Notes: a model not told the origin generated them from the sequence alone. A stretch of DNA of 64,000 nucleotides from CBDFKS01 sp965248905 (GCA_965248905.1 CBDFKS010000007.1:1364001-1428000); one strand, 5' to 3'; shown: positions 17,177-26,632, counted from the stretch's first letter. Program-made: numbers and translations.

Positions 17177-18523
17177 ATGCAACGGTCCGTCCCAGACAAC
17201 GCTGATGAAATCATGAACAACACCTATCCTTCTTGTGTCGCGGTCATTGGCCTGGGCTATGCCGGCCTGCCTCTGGCCGTAGCCTTCGGACGCTGCATAC
17301 GAACCATCGGGTATGACCTAGACAGTCATCGAATATCTGAACTTAAGAATGGTCAAGATCGTGATTCCCAGTTCTCCGAGGAGGATTTGGGCGTCCCTCA
17401 CCTGGAATTCAGCAATGAACCAACGGACCTGCGGCAAGCATCACTCATCTTGGTGGTAGTCCCTACACCCATAGACCAGCATAAACGACCCGACTTAGGC
17501 CCATTGATAGACGCCAGTCGCACCGTCGGACGTAATCTCAGCCCAGGTGCGACGGTTGTCTATGAGTCCACGGTGTATCCGGGTGTGACCGAGGAGGTCT
17601 GCCTGCCCATCCTGGAGCGAGAGTCCGGAATGTGTGGAGGAGAAGACTTCGGTATCGGATATTCACCGGAACGGATCAATCCCGGAGACGGAGCCCATAG
17701 CCTGGCACAGGTGGTAAAAGTCGTAGCCGCCCAGGATATGGAGACAGCAAGGTTCCTGGCTGAAACATATAGCCTGGTGGCCAAATCAGGAATTCACATA
17801 GCACCGGATATCCGTACCGCCGAGGCAGCAAAGGTGATCGAAAATGTCCAGCGCGATCTTAACATAGCACTTATGAACGAACTGTCCATCCTATTTCACA
17901 AGCTTGATATGGACACGCGAGCTGTGCTTGAGGCCGCAGGCACAAAGTGGAATTTTCTGCCCTTCGAACCTGGTCTGGTCGGAGGCCACTGTATTCCGGT
18001 GGACCCCTATTACCTCACATACAAGGCAGAGGGAGCAGGCTATCATCCCGAAGTGATATTAGCCGGGCGCCGGGTTAACGATTCCATGGGAGCTTTCATC
18101 GCACAGGAATCTGTCAAGCTACTAGCCAAGGCCGGGAAAGCGCTGGGTAAGAGCAGAGCAGTCGTTTTAGGTTTGACCTTTAAAGAGAACGTTCCCGATG
18201 TACGGAATAGCGGCGTAATAGGGCTAGTCAAAGAGTTAGAGAGTTACGGCGTCACCGTGGACGTGTATGATCCGCTGTTGGATAGAGCCAAATCAGGGAC
18301 GACCCTCGGTATGAATCTGATCGCCGACCCATTTAATGGCCAGCAGAAATATGATGGTATAGTCCTGGCAGTCCCTCACGAAGAGTTTCGTACCAAGGAC
18401 TGGAAGAGCTTCTGCAATCTCCTGACGGATGGCCGCGAAGGGGTTCTAATAGACGTCAAGGGTGTACTCAAAGAGGCCGCGAAATGCTGTGATAAGAACA
18501 AAATCGTGTATTGGAGCCTCTGA
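17177..18523 (+). CDS. nucleotide-sugar dehydrogenase (WbpA/WbpO/TviB type)
   Basis: This enzyme oxidises C6 of a UDP-N-acetylhexosamine to the uronic acid in two NAD-dependent steps. The 448-residue product has a Rossmann motif (VIGLGYAGLPLAVAFG), TPIDQHKRPDL, ESTVYPGVTEEV, SPERINPGD, and the catalytic C272 in GGHCIPVDPYY. C-terminal LGLTFKENVPDVRNS is characteristic of the WbpA/TviB branch, not of UDP-glucose dehydrogenase. An in-frame ATG at 17213 (MNNTYPSCVAVIG) is an alternative start that trims 12 residues unlikely to fold. Confidence 0.9.
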   Translation: MQRSVPDNADEIMNNTYPSCVAVIGLGYAGLPLAVAFGRCIRTIGYDLDSHRISELKNGQDRDSQFSEEDLGVPHLEFSNEPTDLRQASLILVVVPTPIDQHKRPDLGPLIDASRTVGRNLSPGATVVYESTVYPGVTEEVCLPILERESGMCGGEDFGIGYSPERINPGDGAHSLAQVVKVVAAQDMETARFLAETYSLVAKSGIHIAPDIRTAEAAKVIENVQRDLNIALMNELSILFHKLDMDTRAVLEAAGTKWNFLPFEPGLVGGHCIPVDPYYLTYKAEGAGYHPEVILAGRRVNDSMGAFIAQESVKLLAKAGKALGKSRAVVLGLTFKENVPDVRNSGVIGLVKELESYGVTVDVYDPLLDRAKSGTTLGMNLIADPFNGQQKYDGIVLAVPHEEFRTKDWKSFCNLLTDGREGVLIDVKGVLKEAAKCCDKNKIVYWSL

Positions 18524-18600
18524 ATGCCGGGGAGAAACGTTTTCGTTAGCCCGGTGTTTACCCACCCATTGTATTGGTAACGCCGACGGGCTGCAGAACA

Positions 18601-18618
18601 GTTCAACGAGCGTTGAAC
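18601..18618. promoter_or_regulatory. palindrome GTTCAACG-ag-CGTTGAAC
   Basis: These are perfect eight-base inverted arms with a two-base centre, 26 bases upstream of the -35 hexamer at 18644. It is either an operator for the BY-kinase promoter or the remains of a terminator for the dehydrogenase upstream. No T-run follows, so an operator is preferred. Confidence 0.35.
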
Positions 18619-18643
18619 CCAGCCTAACTTGACTATTCACGGC

Positions 18644-18673
18644 TTGACGTAGAAGTTGGCCATAGGATACGAT
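18644..18673 (+). promoter_or_regulatory. promoter TTGACG-N18-TACGAT
   Basis: Near-consensus hexamers face the Wzz/BY-kinase gene and leave a leader of about 100 bases. The -35 surroundings (GGCTTGACGTA) are identical to those at 12919-12929. Confidence 0.45.
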
Positions 18674-18782
18674 ACAGAGCGTGAACTAGGCGTCGTGTAA
18701 GCTGAATATTTGAGATACCTGTTCGAAATAAATAGCCGGCTCAGATCATGATGAGAATTGGATCGTTTGTTGGCGAGGGTGT

Positions 18783-20474
18783 ATGGGGGAGACTGACGTA
18801 AACCTGCGGGTCTACCTGCGTATATTGCGCAGATGGTGGTGGCTTTTAGGCGTTGGGGTGGTAGGCGCAGCCGTTATAGGTTGGCTCGTTACAGGGTCTC
18901 AAACCCCTATCTATGAAGCGAAGGTCAAAGTCCTGGTCCAAGGCGGACAGAGCCCCGGTGCCCCTACCTTTGGAGACATTCAGACAAGCGAAGCCCTAGC
19001 CAGTAGCTACACCGACCTGATTAAAACCCGACCGATCCTCGAACAGGTAGCAGAGGATCCCGACATCCCGTACGGCGCCGCCGCCTTGGCCGGCAAAATC
19101 AACGTCAGTAGCCCACGAAGTCTCATCGAAATAAAAGCTAAAGACCCCGATCCCGAGGTAGCCGCCAATATAGCAAACACGGTTGCCCAGACACTCATAG
19201 ATTCATTTCGTAGTCGGCAATTTGCTCAGATTGCCCAGTTACAAGCTTCTTTAAGCCAGGCTGGCATTCCACCAGATTCAAGCATCATTGCCGCCCAAGC
19301 CGCCACGATAAGCACCCTTGCGATCGTAGAGGGGGCCTTGCCGCCTTCTTCCCCGCTCGCAAACCGCAAGAATCTAACGGTGATCATGGCAGGTCTGCTG
19401 GGTCTTGCGGTAGCCGGACTTCTGGTTTTTGCCATTGAATATCTGGACGATAGAATAACGTCAGAATCGGACCTGGAAAATTTAACCGGAATATCGAACC
19501 TCGGCTCGGGCATGCCAACGTTGGGTTCTGTAGCTCGAATGCCTGTGGCCAAAGGTGACATGGGTCCAACACTTCTGTCCAGCAATCATCAACGAAGTTC
19601 GTTAACCGAGTCATATAAGTTCCTGAGAACTAATTTGGAGTTCGCCGCTATCGGCACCTCGGGAATCAAGACCTTGCTGATAACCAGTTCCATCCCTGGA
19701 GAGGGCAAGACAACTACAGCAACGAACCTTGCAATTTCCATGGGCAGGGAAGGAATATCCGTTGTACTGTTGGATGCGGACCTTCGAAAGCCAGCACTGC
19801 ATAAAACATTCGGACTCCAAGGCCGCAAAGGATTGACCAACTTCGCCCTAGGGGATGCTTCCATCGAGGAGATCATGGCGCCTACGGAAGTCGAGACCCT
19901 TCGAGTTATCCCGTGTGGTCCCGTACCTCCCGATTCCACCGTCGTACTCAGGTCTGCCAAAATGAAGGAGCTAATTCAGCGACTTCAGAATGAAGCGGAC
20001 ATAGTGATCTTGGATAGCCCTCCTCTCTTGTCGGTCACCGATCCAATGCTATTGGTACCCTTAGTCGACGGTGTGCTCATGGTTGTGGACATTAAGACTA
20101 CGGGTAGAAACGCCGTAAAGCGTGGGGCAAATACACTGAAGCAAGGGTCTCCTCGGATCTATGGTACAGTACTGAACAAGGTAATGGATCGGACGAGCGG
20201 ATACTATTACCACTACTACTACTACGACTACAAAGCCGACGATGAGTCTGCGAAGGCCACCAACGGAAGCTTCAACCTATTTTCAAAGTTCCCAAATGGT
20301 AGCTTTGGGCTACTTTCAAAGGTTTTGGCAAGTAGGAGCAAACGCCGTTCTTCTCGCAATATTACCTCTGATGAGCTGGAACAACAGCCACACCAGAGCC
20401 GCAACGGCAGCACAGTGAAGGAATTTGTTACATCTGCCGTGGAACGATTCCGAAGAAACGGTAAGGGGCATTGA
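18783..20474 (+). CDS. polysaccharide co-polymerase with tyrosine autokinase (Wzz/BY-kinase)
   Basis: This inner-membrane regulator of chain length and export has 563 residues. The N-terminal Wzz domain has a membrane helix at 16-37 and a second at 198-220. The cytoplasmic kinase follows with Walker A SSIPGEGKTT (K309), Walker A' VVLLDADLRKP and Walker B VILDSPP. The short tyrosine cluster YYYHYYYYDY lies about 90 residues before the C-terminus. It is the site of autophosphorylation in the family. The roughly 80-residue Ser/Arg-rich tail after it is unusual, since these kinases normally end near the tyrosines. The periplasmic loop is short. It probably controls the Wzx/Wzy genes further right. 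Confidence 0.9.
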   Translation: MGETDVNLRVYLRILRRWWWLLGVGVVGAAVIGWLVTGSQTPIYEAKVKVLVQGGQSPGAPTFGDIQTSEALASSYTDLIKTRPILEQVAEDPDIPYGAAALAGKINVSSPRSLIEIKAKDPDPEVAANIANTVAQTLIDSFRSRQFAQIAQLQASLSQAGIPPDSSIIAAQAATISTLAIVEGALPPSSPLANRKNLTVIMAGLLGLAVAGLLVFAIEYLDDRITSESDLENLTGISNLGSGMPTLGSVARMPVAKGDMGPTLLSSNHQRSSLTESYKFLRTNLEFAAIGTSGIKTLLITSSIPGEGKTTTATNLAISMGREGISVVLLDADLRKPALHKTFGLQGRKGLTNFALGDASIEEIMAPTEVETLRVIPCGPVPPDSTVVLRSAKMKELIQRLQNEADIVILDSPPLLSVTDPMLLVPLVDGVLMVVDIKTTGRNAVKRGANTLKQGSPRIYGTVLNKVMDRTSGYYYHYYYYDYKADDESAKATNGSFNLFSKFPNGSFGLLSKVLASRSKRRSSRNITSDELEQQPHQSRNGSTVKEFVTSAVERFRRNGKGH

Positions 20475-20579
20475 CCCCCAGGCCGTTGTTGGAGAGCCGA
20501 CGTATCGGACTTCGACGGATAAAACCCATTTAAGGCAACGGCAGATACAGATTTACGCCCTCTGAATTTGCGGTAACTC

Positions 20580-20611
20580 CTCCGTTCAGAGCCCAAATTC
20601 TGAACAGAGGA
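20580..20611. terminator. hairpin after the BY-kinase gene
   Basis: CCTC-c-GTTCAGA (20580-20591) pairs with TCTGAAC-a-GAGG (20600-20611) with one mismatch and an eight-base loop, 106 bases after the stop. No T-run follows. The rest of 20475-20970 has no gene and probably holds the promoter of the sqdB operon, which I could not pinpoint. Confidence 0.35.
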
Positions 20612-20970
20612 CTGACATCCAAAGTTGGACAGGATAAGGGACACAGTTAATGGATGGGAACTGCCAGTCGATAGACCGAAGGGCGGATGCATGGGCCAAG
20701 TTATACCGGTGATGTACGCGCAGCTCTTTATCACACAGCCCCTCCCTCAACATTCAGATTCAGAATATACCGTTGTCACAACCCACCGAAATATCACCTA
20801 CTGACGACCAGACACCACTAAGTTATGTACCAATCACCTAGTTAACAGCCGCATTCTAGCTTCGAGTTTGTGGTTCCATACACGCAATTTTGAGACGCGA
20901 AACATCTGCACGCCTCTATAAGCCACTAAGCTCATAAGTGGCAAATCAGGTAAATTAAAGGGAATAGGAC

Positions 20971-22191
20971 TTGCGAGTATTTATTGCTGGAATAGATGGA
21001 TACCTTGGATGGGCACTGACACTATATTTAACTGCCCGCGGCCATGAAGTGGCTGGCTGTGACGCCTACTGGAGACGCCGGTGGGTTGAGGAGATGGGCA
21101 GTCAAAGTGGAATTCCCATCGCTTCGATGGAACAGCGGCTTCAAGGCGCTCATGAGAAATTCGGCGCGCGCCCGATCTTTTACGAAGGAGACCTCCAGCA
21201 GGCCGGCTTTGTCCATAATTGCCTAAAGGAGTTCCAGCCGGACAGCATAGTGCACCTCGGAGAATGTCCTTCGGCTCCTTATTCCATGATCGATGGAAGC
21301 CATTGCACTTGGGTGCAGACCAACAACTTAGTAAGTACCCTCAATATACTATACGCAATGAAGGACGCCTGTCCTGAGGCACACCTAGTCAAGCTGGGAA
21401 CCATGGGAGAGTATGGGACCCCCAACGTGGACATTCCTGAAGGGTTCTTCACGGTTGATTATCGAGGACGGTCCGACACCTTTCCCTTTCCCCGTCAAGC
21501 GGGAAGCTGGTACCACTGGAGCAAGGTCCACGACTCCAATAATGTCATGTTCGCCTGTCGCATCTGGGGCCTGCGTTCCACCGACATCATGCAGGGAGTA
21601 GTGTTCGGGACACGCATCGATGAGATGGGCGACGACCCACGTCTTCTCACGCGTCTTGACTTCGATCAGTGTTTTGGAACGGTGATCAACAGGTACAGCT
21701 GTCAGGCGATTATTGATCATCCTCTGACGCCATTTGGAAAGGGTTCTCAAAGGCGGAGCTTTCTTCCACTTCGAGACTCCATGCAATGCTTAACTATCGC
21801 AATCCAAAACCCTCCCGAGCCCGGAGAATATCGAGTGTTCAACCAGTTCGAAGATGTGTATGGCGTATATGAGCTGGCGGAAAAGGTTCAACGAGTGGGC
21901 CAGCGGCTGGGATTGAATGTTCAGATTAACAATCTAGAGAACCCACGTAAAGAGGCCGAAGAGCATTACTACAATCCGGACCACAAACACCTATTCAACC
22001 TGGGCTATGTGCCATCTGGCAATATAGATGGTGAAATCCAAACAATGTTACAGGACCTGATGAAGTACCGCGATCGCATCGAAGAGAAAAAGGCGGTCCT
22101 GATTCCCGACATCCGCTGGGACGGGCGCCGAGAAGCAATGCGCTACGTAGAAACCATGAGTTCAGATAATGTTAGCGAAGTCAAACCATGA
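20971..22191 (+). CDS. sqdB: UDP-sulfoquinovose synthase (SQD1/SqdB-like)
   Basis: This enzyme makes UDP-sulfoquinovose from UDP-glucose and sulfite using bound NAD. The 406-residue product matches SQD1 along its length: IAGIDGYLGWAL, RRRWVEEMGS, VHLGECPSAPYSMID, KLGTMGEYGTPN, YHWSKVHDSNN (Y181 and K185, equivalent to Y182/K186 of the plant enzyme), MQGVVFGTRIDE, EYRVFNQFEDVYGV and NPRKEAEEHYYNP. It starts at TTG 20971. It heads a run of genes that overlap by four bases. No SqdX/SQD2 glycosyltransferase is nearby, so the product probably enters a polysaccharide and not the sulfolipid. Confidence 0.92.
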   Translation: MRVFIAGIDGYLGWALTLYLTARGHEVAGCDAYWRRRWVEEMGSQSGIPIASMEQRLQGAHEKFGARPIFYEGDLQQAGFVHNCLKEFQPDSIVHLGECPSAPYSMIDGSHCTWVQTNNLVSTLNILYAMKDACPEAHLVKLGTMGEYGTPNVDIPEGFFTVDYRGRSDTFPFPRQAGSWYHWSKVHDSNNVMFACRIWGLRSTDIMQGVVFGTRIDEMGDDPRLLTRLDFDQCFGTVINRYSCQAIIDHPLTPFGKGSQRRSFLPLRDSMQCLTIAIQNPPEPGEYRVFNQFEDVYGVYELAEKVQRVGQRLGLNVQINNLENPRKEAEEHYYNPDHKHLFNLGYVPSGNIDGEIQTMLQDLMKYRDRIEEKKAVLIPDIRWDGRREAMRYVETMSSDNVSEVKP

Positions 22192-23555
22192 ATAAAGTGA
22201 GCGTAATAGGCGCCGGCCACGTAGGCTTGGTGACGGCCAGCTGTCTGGCGTCGCAGGGACTCGACATCATCTGCGTAGAAAAAGATGAGAACAAGCTCTC
22301 AATGCTACGAGATGGTAAACTCCCTGTCTATGAACCGGATCTGGAACAGTACGTTCAAGACGGTATGACTCAAAACCGTCTTAGGTTTTCGGAAAACATT
22401 GAAGAGGCCTTGGACCATGGAACCATCGTCTTCATGTGCGTAGGGACACCTGAAGGTGAAGCCGGCGCGGCCGACCTCTCCCAGATTGAAAATGTAGCTG
22501 TGGAGATCGCTTTCCACCTTACGAACTACCGCCTAATCGTCGAAAAAAGCACGGTACCCATTCACACTTACGAGAGAATCCGCCATACAATTCGTAGGCA
22601 TACAGTAAGAGGTACCGATTTCGAGGTTGCGTGCAATCCAGAGTTCTTTCGAGAAGGCAGGGCTATCCAGGACTTCTTTTACCCCGACCGAATTGTGCTG
22701 GGAGTAGAGTCAGAAAGAGCCAAACGCCTTTTGCTGGAGCTGTACAGCTCCCACGACTGTCCCAAGATCATAACCGACCCAGGAACCGCAGAGCTAGTGA
22801 AGCACGCCTCCAACTCCTATCTGGCAATGAGGATATCCTTTGCGAACATGTTGAGCGATATCTGCGAAGCCTTGGGCGCCAATCTTGACACTCTCCTAGA
22901 GGGAGTGGGTAAGGACCCTCGAATAGGCAGTGACTTCATGAAGCCGGGCGTTGGGTTTGGAGGCAGCTGTTTACCTAAAGACATCAGGGCGTTTATGCAT
23001 ATCGGTAGCAAGGCAGGCGTGGATGTCTCTTTGATGAAGGCAGTCGAAGAGATCAATTTCCGACGCCCGAGCCAGCTAGTGGAAAAGGTGAACCAGGCAT
23101 TGTGGGTCCTCAAGGACAAGCGCGTTACCGTCTGGGGGCTGTCCTTTAAGCCGAACACCAATGACATTCGAAATGCCGCCAGCATAGAGGTTGTACGCAG
23201 CCTGGTCGCCGCCGGGGCAAAGGTCACCTGCTACGATCCTCTAGCCATGCCAGGCTTCCAGGAGCTATTCCCAGCGACCCCGCAACTCAATTACTCTTCA
23301 GACTTGTACTCATCAGTACAGGGTAGCAACGCTCTGGTGGTGTTGACCGAATGGCAGGATTTCTGCCAGGCAGATCTCACCAGGGTGCGCGAAGCGATGG
23401 AGCTCCCCATCGTAATAGATGGTCGAGGAATATTCGATAATCGAACGATGAACGACCTGGGGTTCGAATACTACGGCTTCGGAACTAGTACAGAATCCGA
23501 GCTAGGGTTACCAAGAGAAGTTGGAACCCGTCATATGCGAGGCGCTCAAGCGTGA
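22188..23555 (+). CDS. ugd: UDP-glucose 6-dehydrogenase
   Basis: This enzyme oxidises UDP-glucose to UDP-glucuronate with two NAD. The 455-residue protein has VSVIGAGHVGLVTASCLA, MCVGTPEGEAGAADLS, EKSTVPIHT, CNPEFFREGRAIQDFFYPDR, and the catalytic C261 in GFGGSCLPKD. The C-terminal part has WGLSFKPNTNDIRNAAS. Its ATG overlaps the sqdB stop by four bases. Its own stop overlaps a defective UDP-glucuronate decarboxylase, so the pathway probably once continued to UDP-xylose. Its present product would be free for uronic acid incorporation. Confidence 0.93.
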   Translation: MNKVSVIGAGHVGLVTASCLASQGLDIICVEKDENKLSMLRDGKLPVYEPDLEQYVQDGMTQNRLRFSENIEEALDHGTIVFMCVGTPEGEAGAADLSQIENVAVEIAFHLTNYRLIVEKSTVPIHTYERIRHTIRRHTVRGTDFEVACNPEFFREGRAIQDFFYPDRIVLGVESERAKRLLLELYSSHDCPKIITDPGTAELVKHASNSYLAMRISFANMLSDICEALGANLDTLLEGVGKDPRIGSDFMKPGVGFGGSCLPKDIRAFMHIGSKAGVDVSLMKAVEEINFRRPSQLVEKVNQALWVLKDKRVTVWGLSFKPNTNDIRNAASIEVVRSLVAAGAKVTCYDPLAMPGFQELFPATPQLNYSSDLYSSVQGSNALVVLTEWQDFCQADLTRVREAMELPIVIDGRGIFDNRTMNDLGFEYYGFGTSTESELGLPREVGTRHMRGAQA

Positions 23556-23911
23556 GGTTCTTAATTGCCGGTAGTCCTGGGTTTCTGAGCTCTCACCTCT
23601 GTGAGTACCGTACCGAGCGCGGATATCAAAATGGCGGTGATATACAATCTGATCACTGGACGGGAATGGAATCTTACTCTCTGAAAAACAACGACACGGT
23701 ACCGTTTATCAAAGGCGACTTCTCCGAGGTAAACGAGCTGGCGGTTGATCCATTGAGTCCATGTGCGGACATCAACGGAGCACATCGACTGCTCAACAGG
23801 GAGCCTCGGACACCCTTGGAGAAGGGGCTTCGCAGGACTATCGACCACTTTGAACTCGTCAGCGGCCGCCCCTTCGGTAACGACGGCCGGCAGCAAAGGG
23901 AGGTAGTGTGA
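23552..23911 (+). pseudogene. internally deleted UDP-glucuronate decarboxylase-like gene
   Basis: The 119-residue frame keeps the two ends of an extended SDR protein. At the N-terminus it has MRFLIAGSPGFLSSHLCEY, where family members have GGAGFIGSHL. At the C-terminus it has EPRTPLEKGLRRTIDHFE, a typical UXS ending. About 200 central residues, with the catalytic Tyr-x3-Lys, are missing, and the glycine motif is damaged. The GTGA overlaps with genes on both sides are intact. The stump may persist because it keeps the downstream genes translationally coupled. No activity is expected. Confidence 0.75.
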
Positions 23912-24903
23912 GTAAGGTCCAAAGCTACCTGGTGGAAGATGGTGGTCCCGATGGTCTTCACCGCAAATACGAGGAGATCTACCAGAAGTCAGATGCATGG
24001 CTATACACCAAATCCCATGGAGTCCACTCCGTTGTACTGGGCGAGATCAAAGAGGAGATTAAAGGCAAACGGGTCTTGGACATGGGCTGTGGAGCCGGAC
24101 GTCTGGCCATAATGTGTGCCCACTCGGCCAGTCACGTCGATGGAATAGACTTCTCGGAGTCTGCTGTCTTTATAGCTCAACGTAACGCCGAGTGCTGTGG
24201 AATCTCCAATATCGGATTCCATGCGGATGATATTTCTACCTTTGATCCAGGGAAAGGGATGGCCTACGACATCATCACCTCTATCGGAGTCCTTGAGCAT
24301 GTCCCTGACCCTCTGGTCACACTTAGACGCTTAAACTCAATGCTGGTGCCCGGCGGTTTAGCAATAGTTAGCTGTCCTAACTTTCTAAACTTCCGTGGCC
24401 ACACCTATATGACCTTGCTCACTCTGTTCGGACTGCCTATGTCACTTGCTGACCTAAGACAAGTGGACTACCATGATATCCAGCAGTGGAGCTCGCAGAG
24501 CGGATTTAGCCACGAAAGAACTGTGGGCGCGATCTACGGCTTCGCATGGGGCGAAAAGGCGGTAACTGATATGATAAAGCGGGTGCCGGCAGCGTTGCGT
24601 GACAAGCCCATACCCGCGGACCTGGACCACGACTCATATCAGAAGTGGCTGCAAAAAAGCCTGGACTCCAATACCAAATTCCTTCAGTACCTGGAGGGAG
24701 CAGGTCTCCTCAAACGAATCCAGCGGCAAGTAAAGCTCCAGTTTCAAAAGACCGCGGATGTACCGGAGGGTCTTTGGGAGAAGATGAACCAGTACATCGA
24801 TGAGGACATCACTACCGACCCCTACTATTGTGACGTAGAACCCTTCTGCTACTTCGGCGGTGAGGGAATCTACTTCCTGAGAAAGCAGAGCGAGGCAAGA
24901 TGA
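23908..24903 (+). CDS. SAM-dependent methyltransferase
   Basis: This 331-residue class I methyltransferase has motif I VLDMGCGAGRLAI, acidic loop VDGIDFSE, and post-motif SIGVLEHVPDP. The Rossmann domain covers residues 45-160. The C-terminal half contains an LPMSLADLRQVDYHD stretch like that of UbiG/Coq3-type and sugar O-methyltransferases. The GTG start overlaps the stop of the broken decarboxylase by four bases, and its stop overlaps the next ATG. It probably methylates a sugar hydroxyl, but the acceptor cannot be read from sequence. Confidence 0.85.
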   Translation: MSKVQSYLVEDGGPDGLHRKYEEIYQKSDAWLYTKSHGVHSVVLGEIKEEIKGKRVLDMGCGAGRLAIMCAHSASHVDGIDFSESAVFIAQRNAECCGISNIGFHADDISTFDPGKGMAYDIITSIGVLEHVPDPLVTLRRLNSMLVPGGLAIVSCPNFLNFRGHTYMTLLTLFGLPMSLADLRQVDYHDIQQWSSQSGFSHERTVGAIYGFAWGEKAVTDMIKRVPAALRDKPIPADLDHDSYQKWLQKSLDSNTKFLQYLEGAGLLKRIQRQVKLQFQKTADVPEGLWEKMNQYIDEDITTDPYYCDVEPFCYFGGEGIYFLRKQSEAR

Positions 24904-25637
24904 CGGCTAGGCCGATTCTGGCCATCGTTCCCGCCCGTGGAGGATCGAAGTCGGTCCCCAGGAAGAACATCAAACTTCTGGCTGGAGAACCTCTAATCGC
25001 GTACTCAATTCGAGAGGCTCTGCAGAGCCGGTACATCACACGAGTGGTGGTATCGACTGAGGATGAAGAGATAGCCGATGTCTCCCGCCAATACGGGGCT
25101 GAGATACCTTTCATACGACCTCCCGAGTTGGCCGACGACCATGCCCTGGACATCGATGTGTTTCAGCACTGCCTCCGTTGGCTTGCTGACAACGAAAACT
25201 ACGTCCCGGACATTGTTGTCCACCTGAGACCCACCGCTCCTCTGCGTAGGGTAAAGCACATCGACAAGGCCATAGAGCTGCTCATGGCCCATCCCGAGGC
25301 AACCTGCGCCCGAACCGTCTGCGAGGCGCCCCAACACCCCCTCAAGATGTGGCGCCTGATCGATGGCAAACTCTCTACCTATATTCCTGAATCGGTCTAC
25401 GGCATCTCCGAGCCATATAATTCTCCCCGTCAGGTGCTTCCCAAAGCGTACGTCCAGAATGGGTCAGTGGACGTGATAAGGCCCTGGGTAATTCTTCAGG
25501 AGAACTCAATGTCAGGTGATCACATAGTCGGAATGGAGATGGACGAGACGGACTCGGTCAATATCGACAGTCCCATCGACTTCATGATCGCGGAAGGCAA
25601 TATGTGGGAGCGCAGTGCACTTCAGGAGTCAATATAA
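24900..25637 (+). CDS. neuA: CMP-nonulosonate (acylneuraminate) cytidylyltransferase, copy 1
   Basis: This enzyme activates a nonulosonic acid with CTP. The 245-residue protein begins with AIVPARGGSKSVPRKN, the CTP-binding signature. STEDEEIADV, PPELADDHALDIDVFQHCL, LRPTAPLR and the late metal-site region ETDSVNIDSPIDF follow. In length and order it matches NeuA/LegF/PseF-type enzymes, and which sugar it uses is unclear. It overlaps the preceding gene by four bases and the following one by one. It is paired here with the oxidoreductase and the fused NeuB, which suggests one dedicated pathway. Confidence 0.88.
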   Translation: MTARPILAIVPARGGSKSVPRKNIKLLAGEPLIAYSIREALQSRYITRVVVSTEDEEIADVSRQYGAEIPFIRPPELADDHALDIDVFQHCLRWLADNENYVPDIVVHLRPTAPLRRVKHIDKAIELLMAHPEATCARTVCEAPQHPLKMWRLIDGKLSTYIPESVYGISEPYNSPRQVLPKAYVQNGSVDVIRPWVILQENSMSGDHIVGMEMDETDSVNIDSPIDFMIAEGNMWERSALQESI

Positions 25638-26632
25638 TGCGTTTTCTGGTAGTAGGATGCGGATCGGCAGGCAAACGCCATTTGGGCAACTATCAGTCTT
25701 TGGGTGTAACAGATATTGGAGCAGTAGACACCCGCGCTGACCGTCTCGAGGAAGTGGCTCAGAAGTTCAATGTCCAACAGCTGTATTCCTCGATGGACCA
25801 GGCACTAGAGAGTCAATGGGATGCCGTTGTGGTGACCACTCCTCCGGCCTATCACGTACAGGTGGCGAGCCAGGCACTTAAACATGGCGCCCACACCTTC
25901 ATTGAGAAACCTATCTCCTCCAGCCTCGAAGGGGTAGAGGACATGATCAGTCTGGCCTCTCAGAAGGGGCTAACGCTGATGAACGGCTATACCTACCGTT
26001 TCTGGCCGCCTCTCCAGAAGTTTCATAAGCTTATTAATGAGGGAGCGATCGGTAAGGTCTACTCAGCGAGTATATGCTTTAGTGAATACCTGCCCGACTG
26101 GCATCCCTGGGAAGATTATAGGACCTTTTACATGGCCAGCAAGCAGCAGGGCGGCGGGGCTATCCTCGATGAAAGCCACACCATCGACTTCGCCCGCTGG
26201 ATATTTGGCGAGATCGGCGAGGTCGCATGTCTTAACGACAAGGTGAGCTCCTTGGAGCTAAGCTCCGACGATGCCGCCATTATGCTAGTGCGGTTCGAGT
26301 CTGGCGTTATCGGCACCATTCACATGGACATCTTCGGCCGGTCTCATCAGAAGTCCATGGAAGCCATGGGAGAGAAGGGGAACCTTCGCTGGGACTTCTA
26401 CAAGAACATTGTCGAGCTGTACCACGGAGATGAGCGCCGCTGGGAGATCTTCCAGTTTACCCAAGATCGCAACTTCATGTTCCTGGAAGAGGCCAAGAAC
26501 TTTCTGGAGTGCGTCAAGAACGGCGCAACTCCTCCAGTGGATGGAAGGGATGGCCTAAGAACCCTTCGTTGCGTGTTGGCAGGCATGGAGTCAGCCAGAA
26601 CAAAGCGATTCGTCAGCTGTGCCGCTGACTGA
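25637..26632 (+). CDS. Gfo/Idh/MocA family sugar oxidoreductase
   Basis: This NAD(P)-dependent dehydrogenase of 331 residues has the N-terminal Rossmann motif VVGCGSAGKRHLGNY, the VVVTTPPAYHV strand and the family signature EKPISSS with its catalytic-site lysine. DESHTIDFARW follows in the C-terminal substrate domain. The start is ATG 25637 in a TAATG overlap with the CMP-sugar gene; the frame extends upstream, but inside that gene. Relatives beside neuA/neuB genes modify nonulosonic acids or their precursors. The direct substrate is an inference. Confidence 0.85.
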   Translation: MRFLVVGCGSAGKRHLGNYQSLGVTDIGAVDTRADRLEEVAQKFNVQQLYSSMDQALESQWDAVVVTTPPAYHVQVASQALKHGAHTFIEKPISSSLEGVEDMISLASQKGLTLMNGYTYRFWPPLQKFHKLINEGAIGKVYSASICFSEYLPDWHPWEDYRTFYMASKQQGGGAILDESHTIDFARWIFGEIGEVACLNDKVSSLELSSDDAAIMLVRFESGVIGTIHMDIFGRSHQKSMEAMGEKGNLRWDFYKNIVELYHGDERRWEIFQFTQDRNFMFLEEAKNFLECVKNGATPPVDGRDGLRTLRCVLAGMESARTKRFVSCAAD

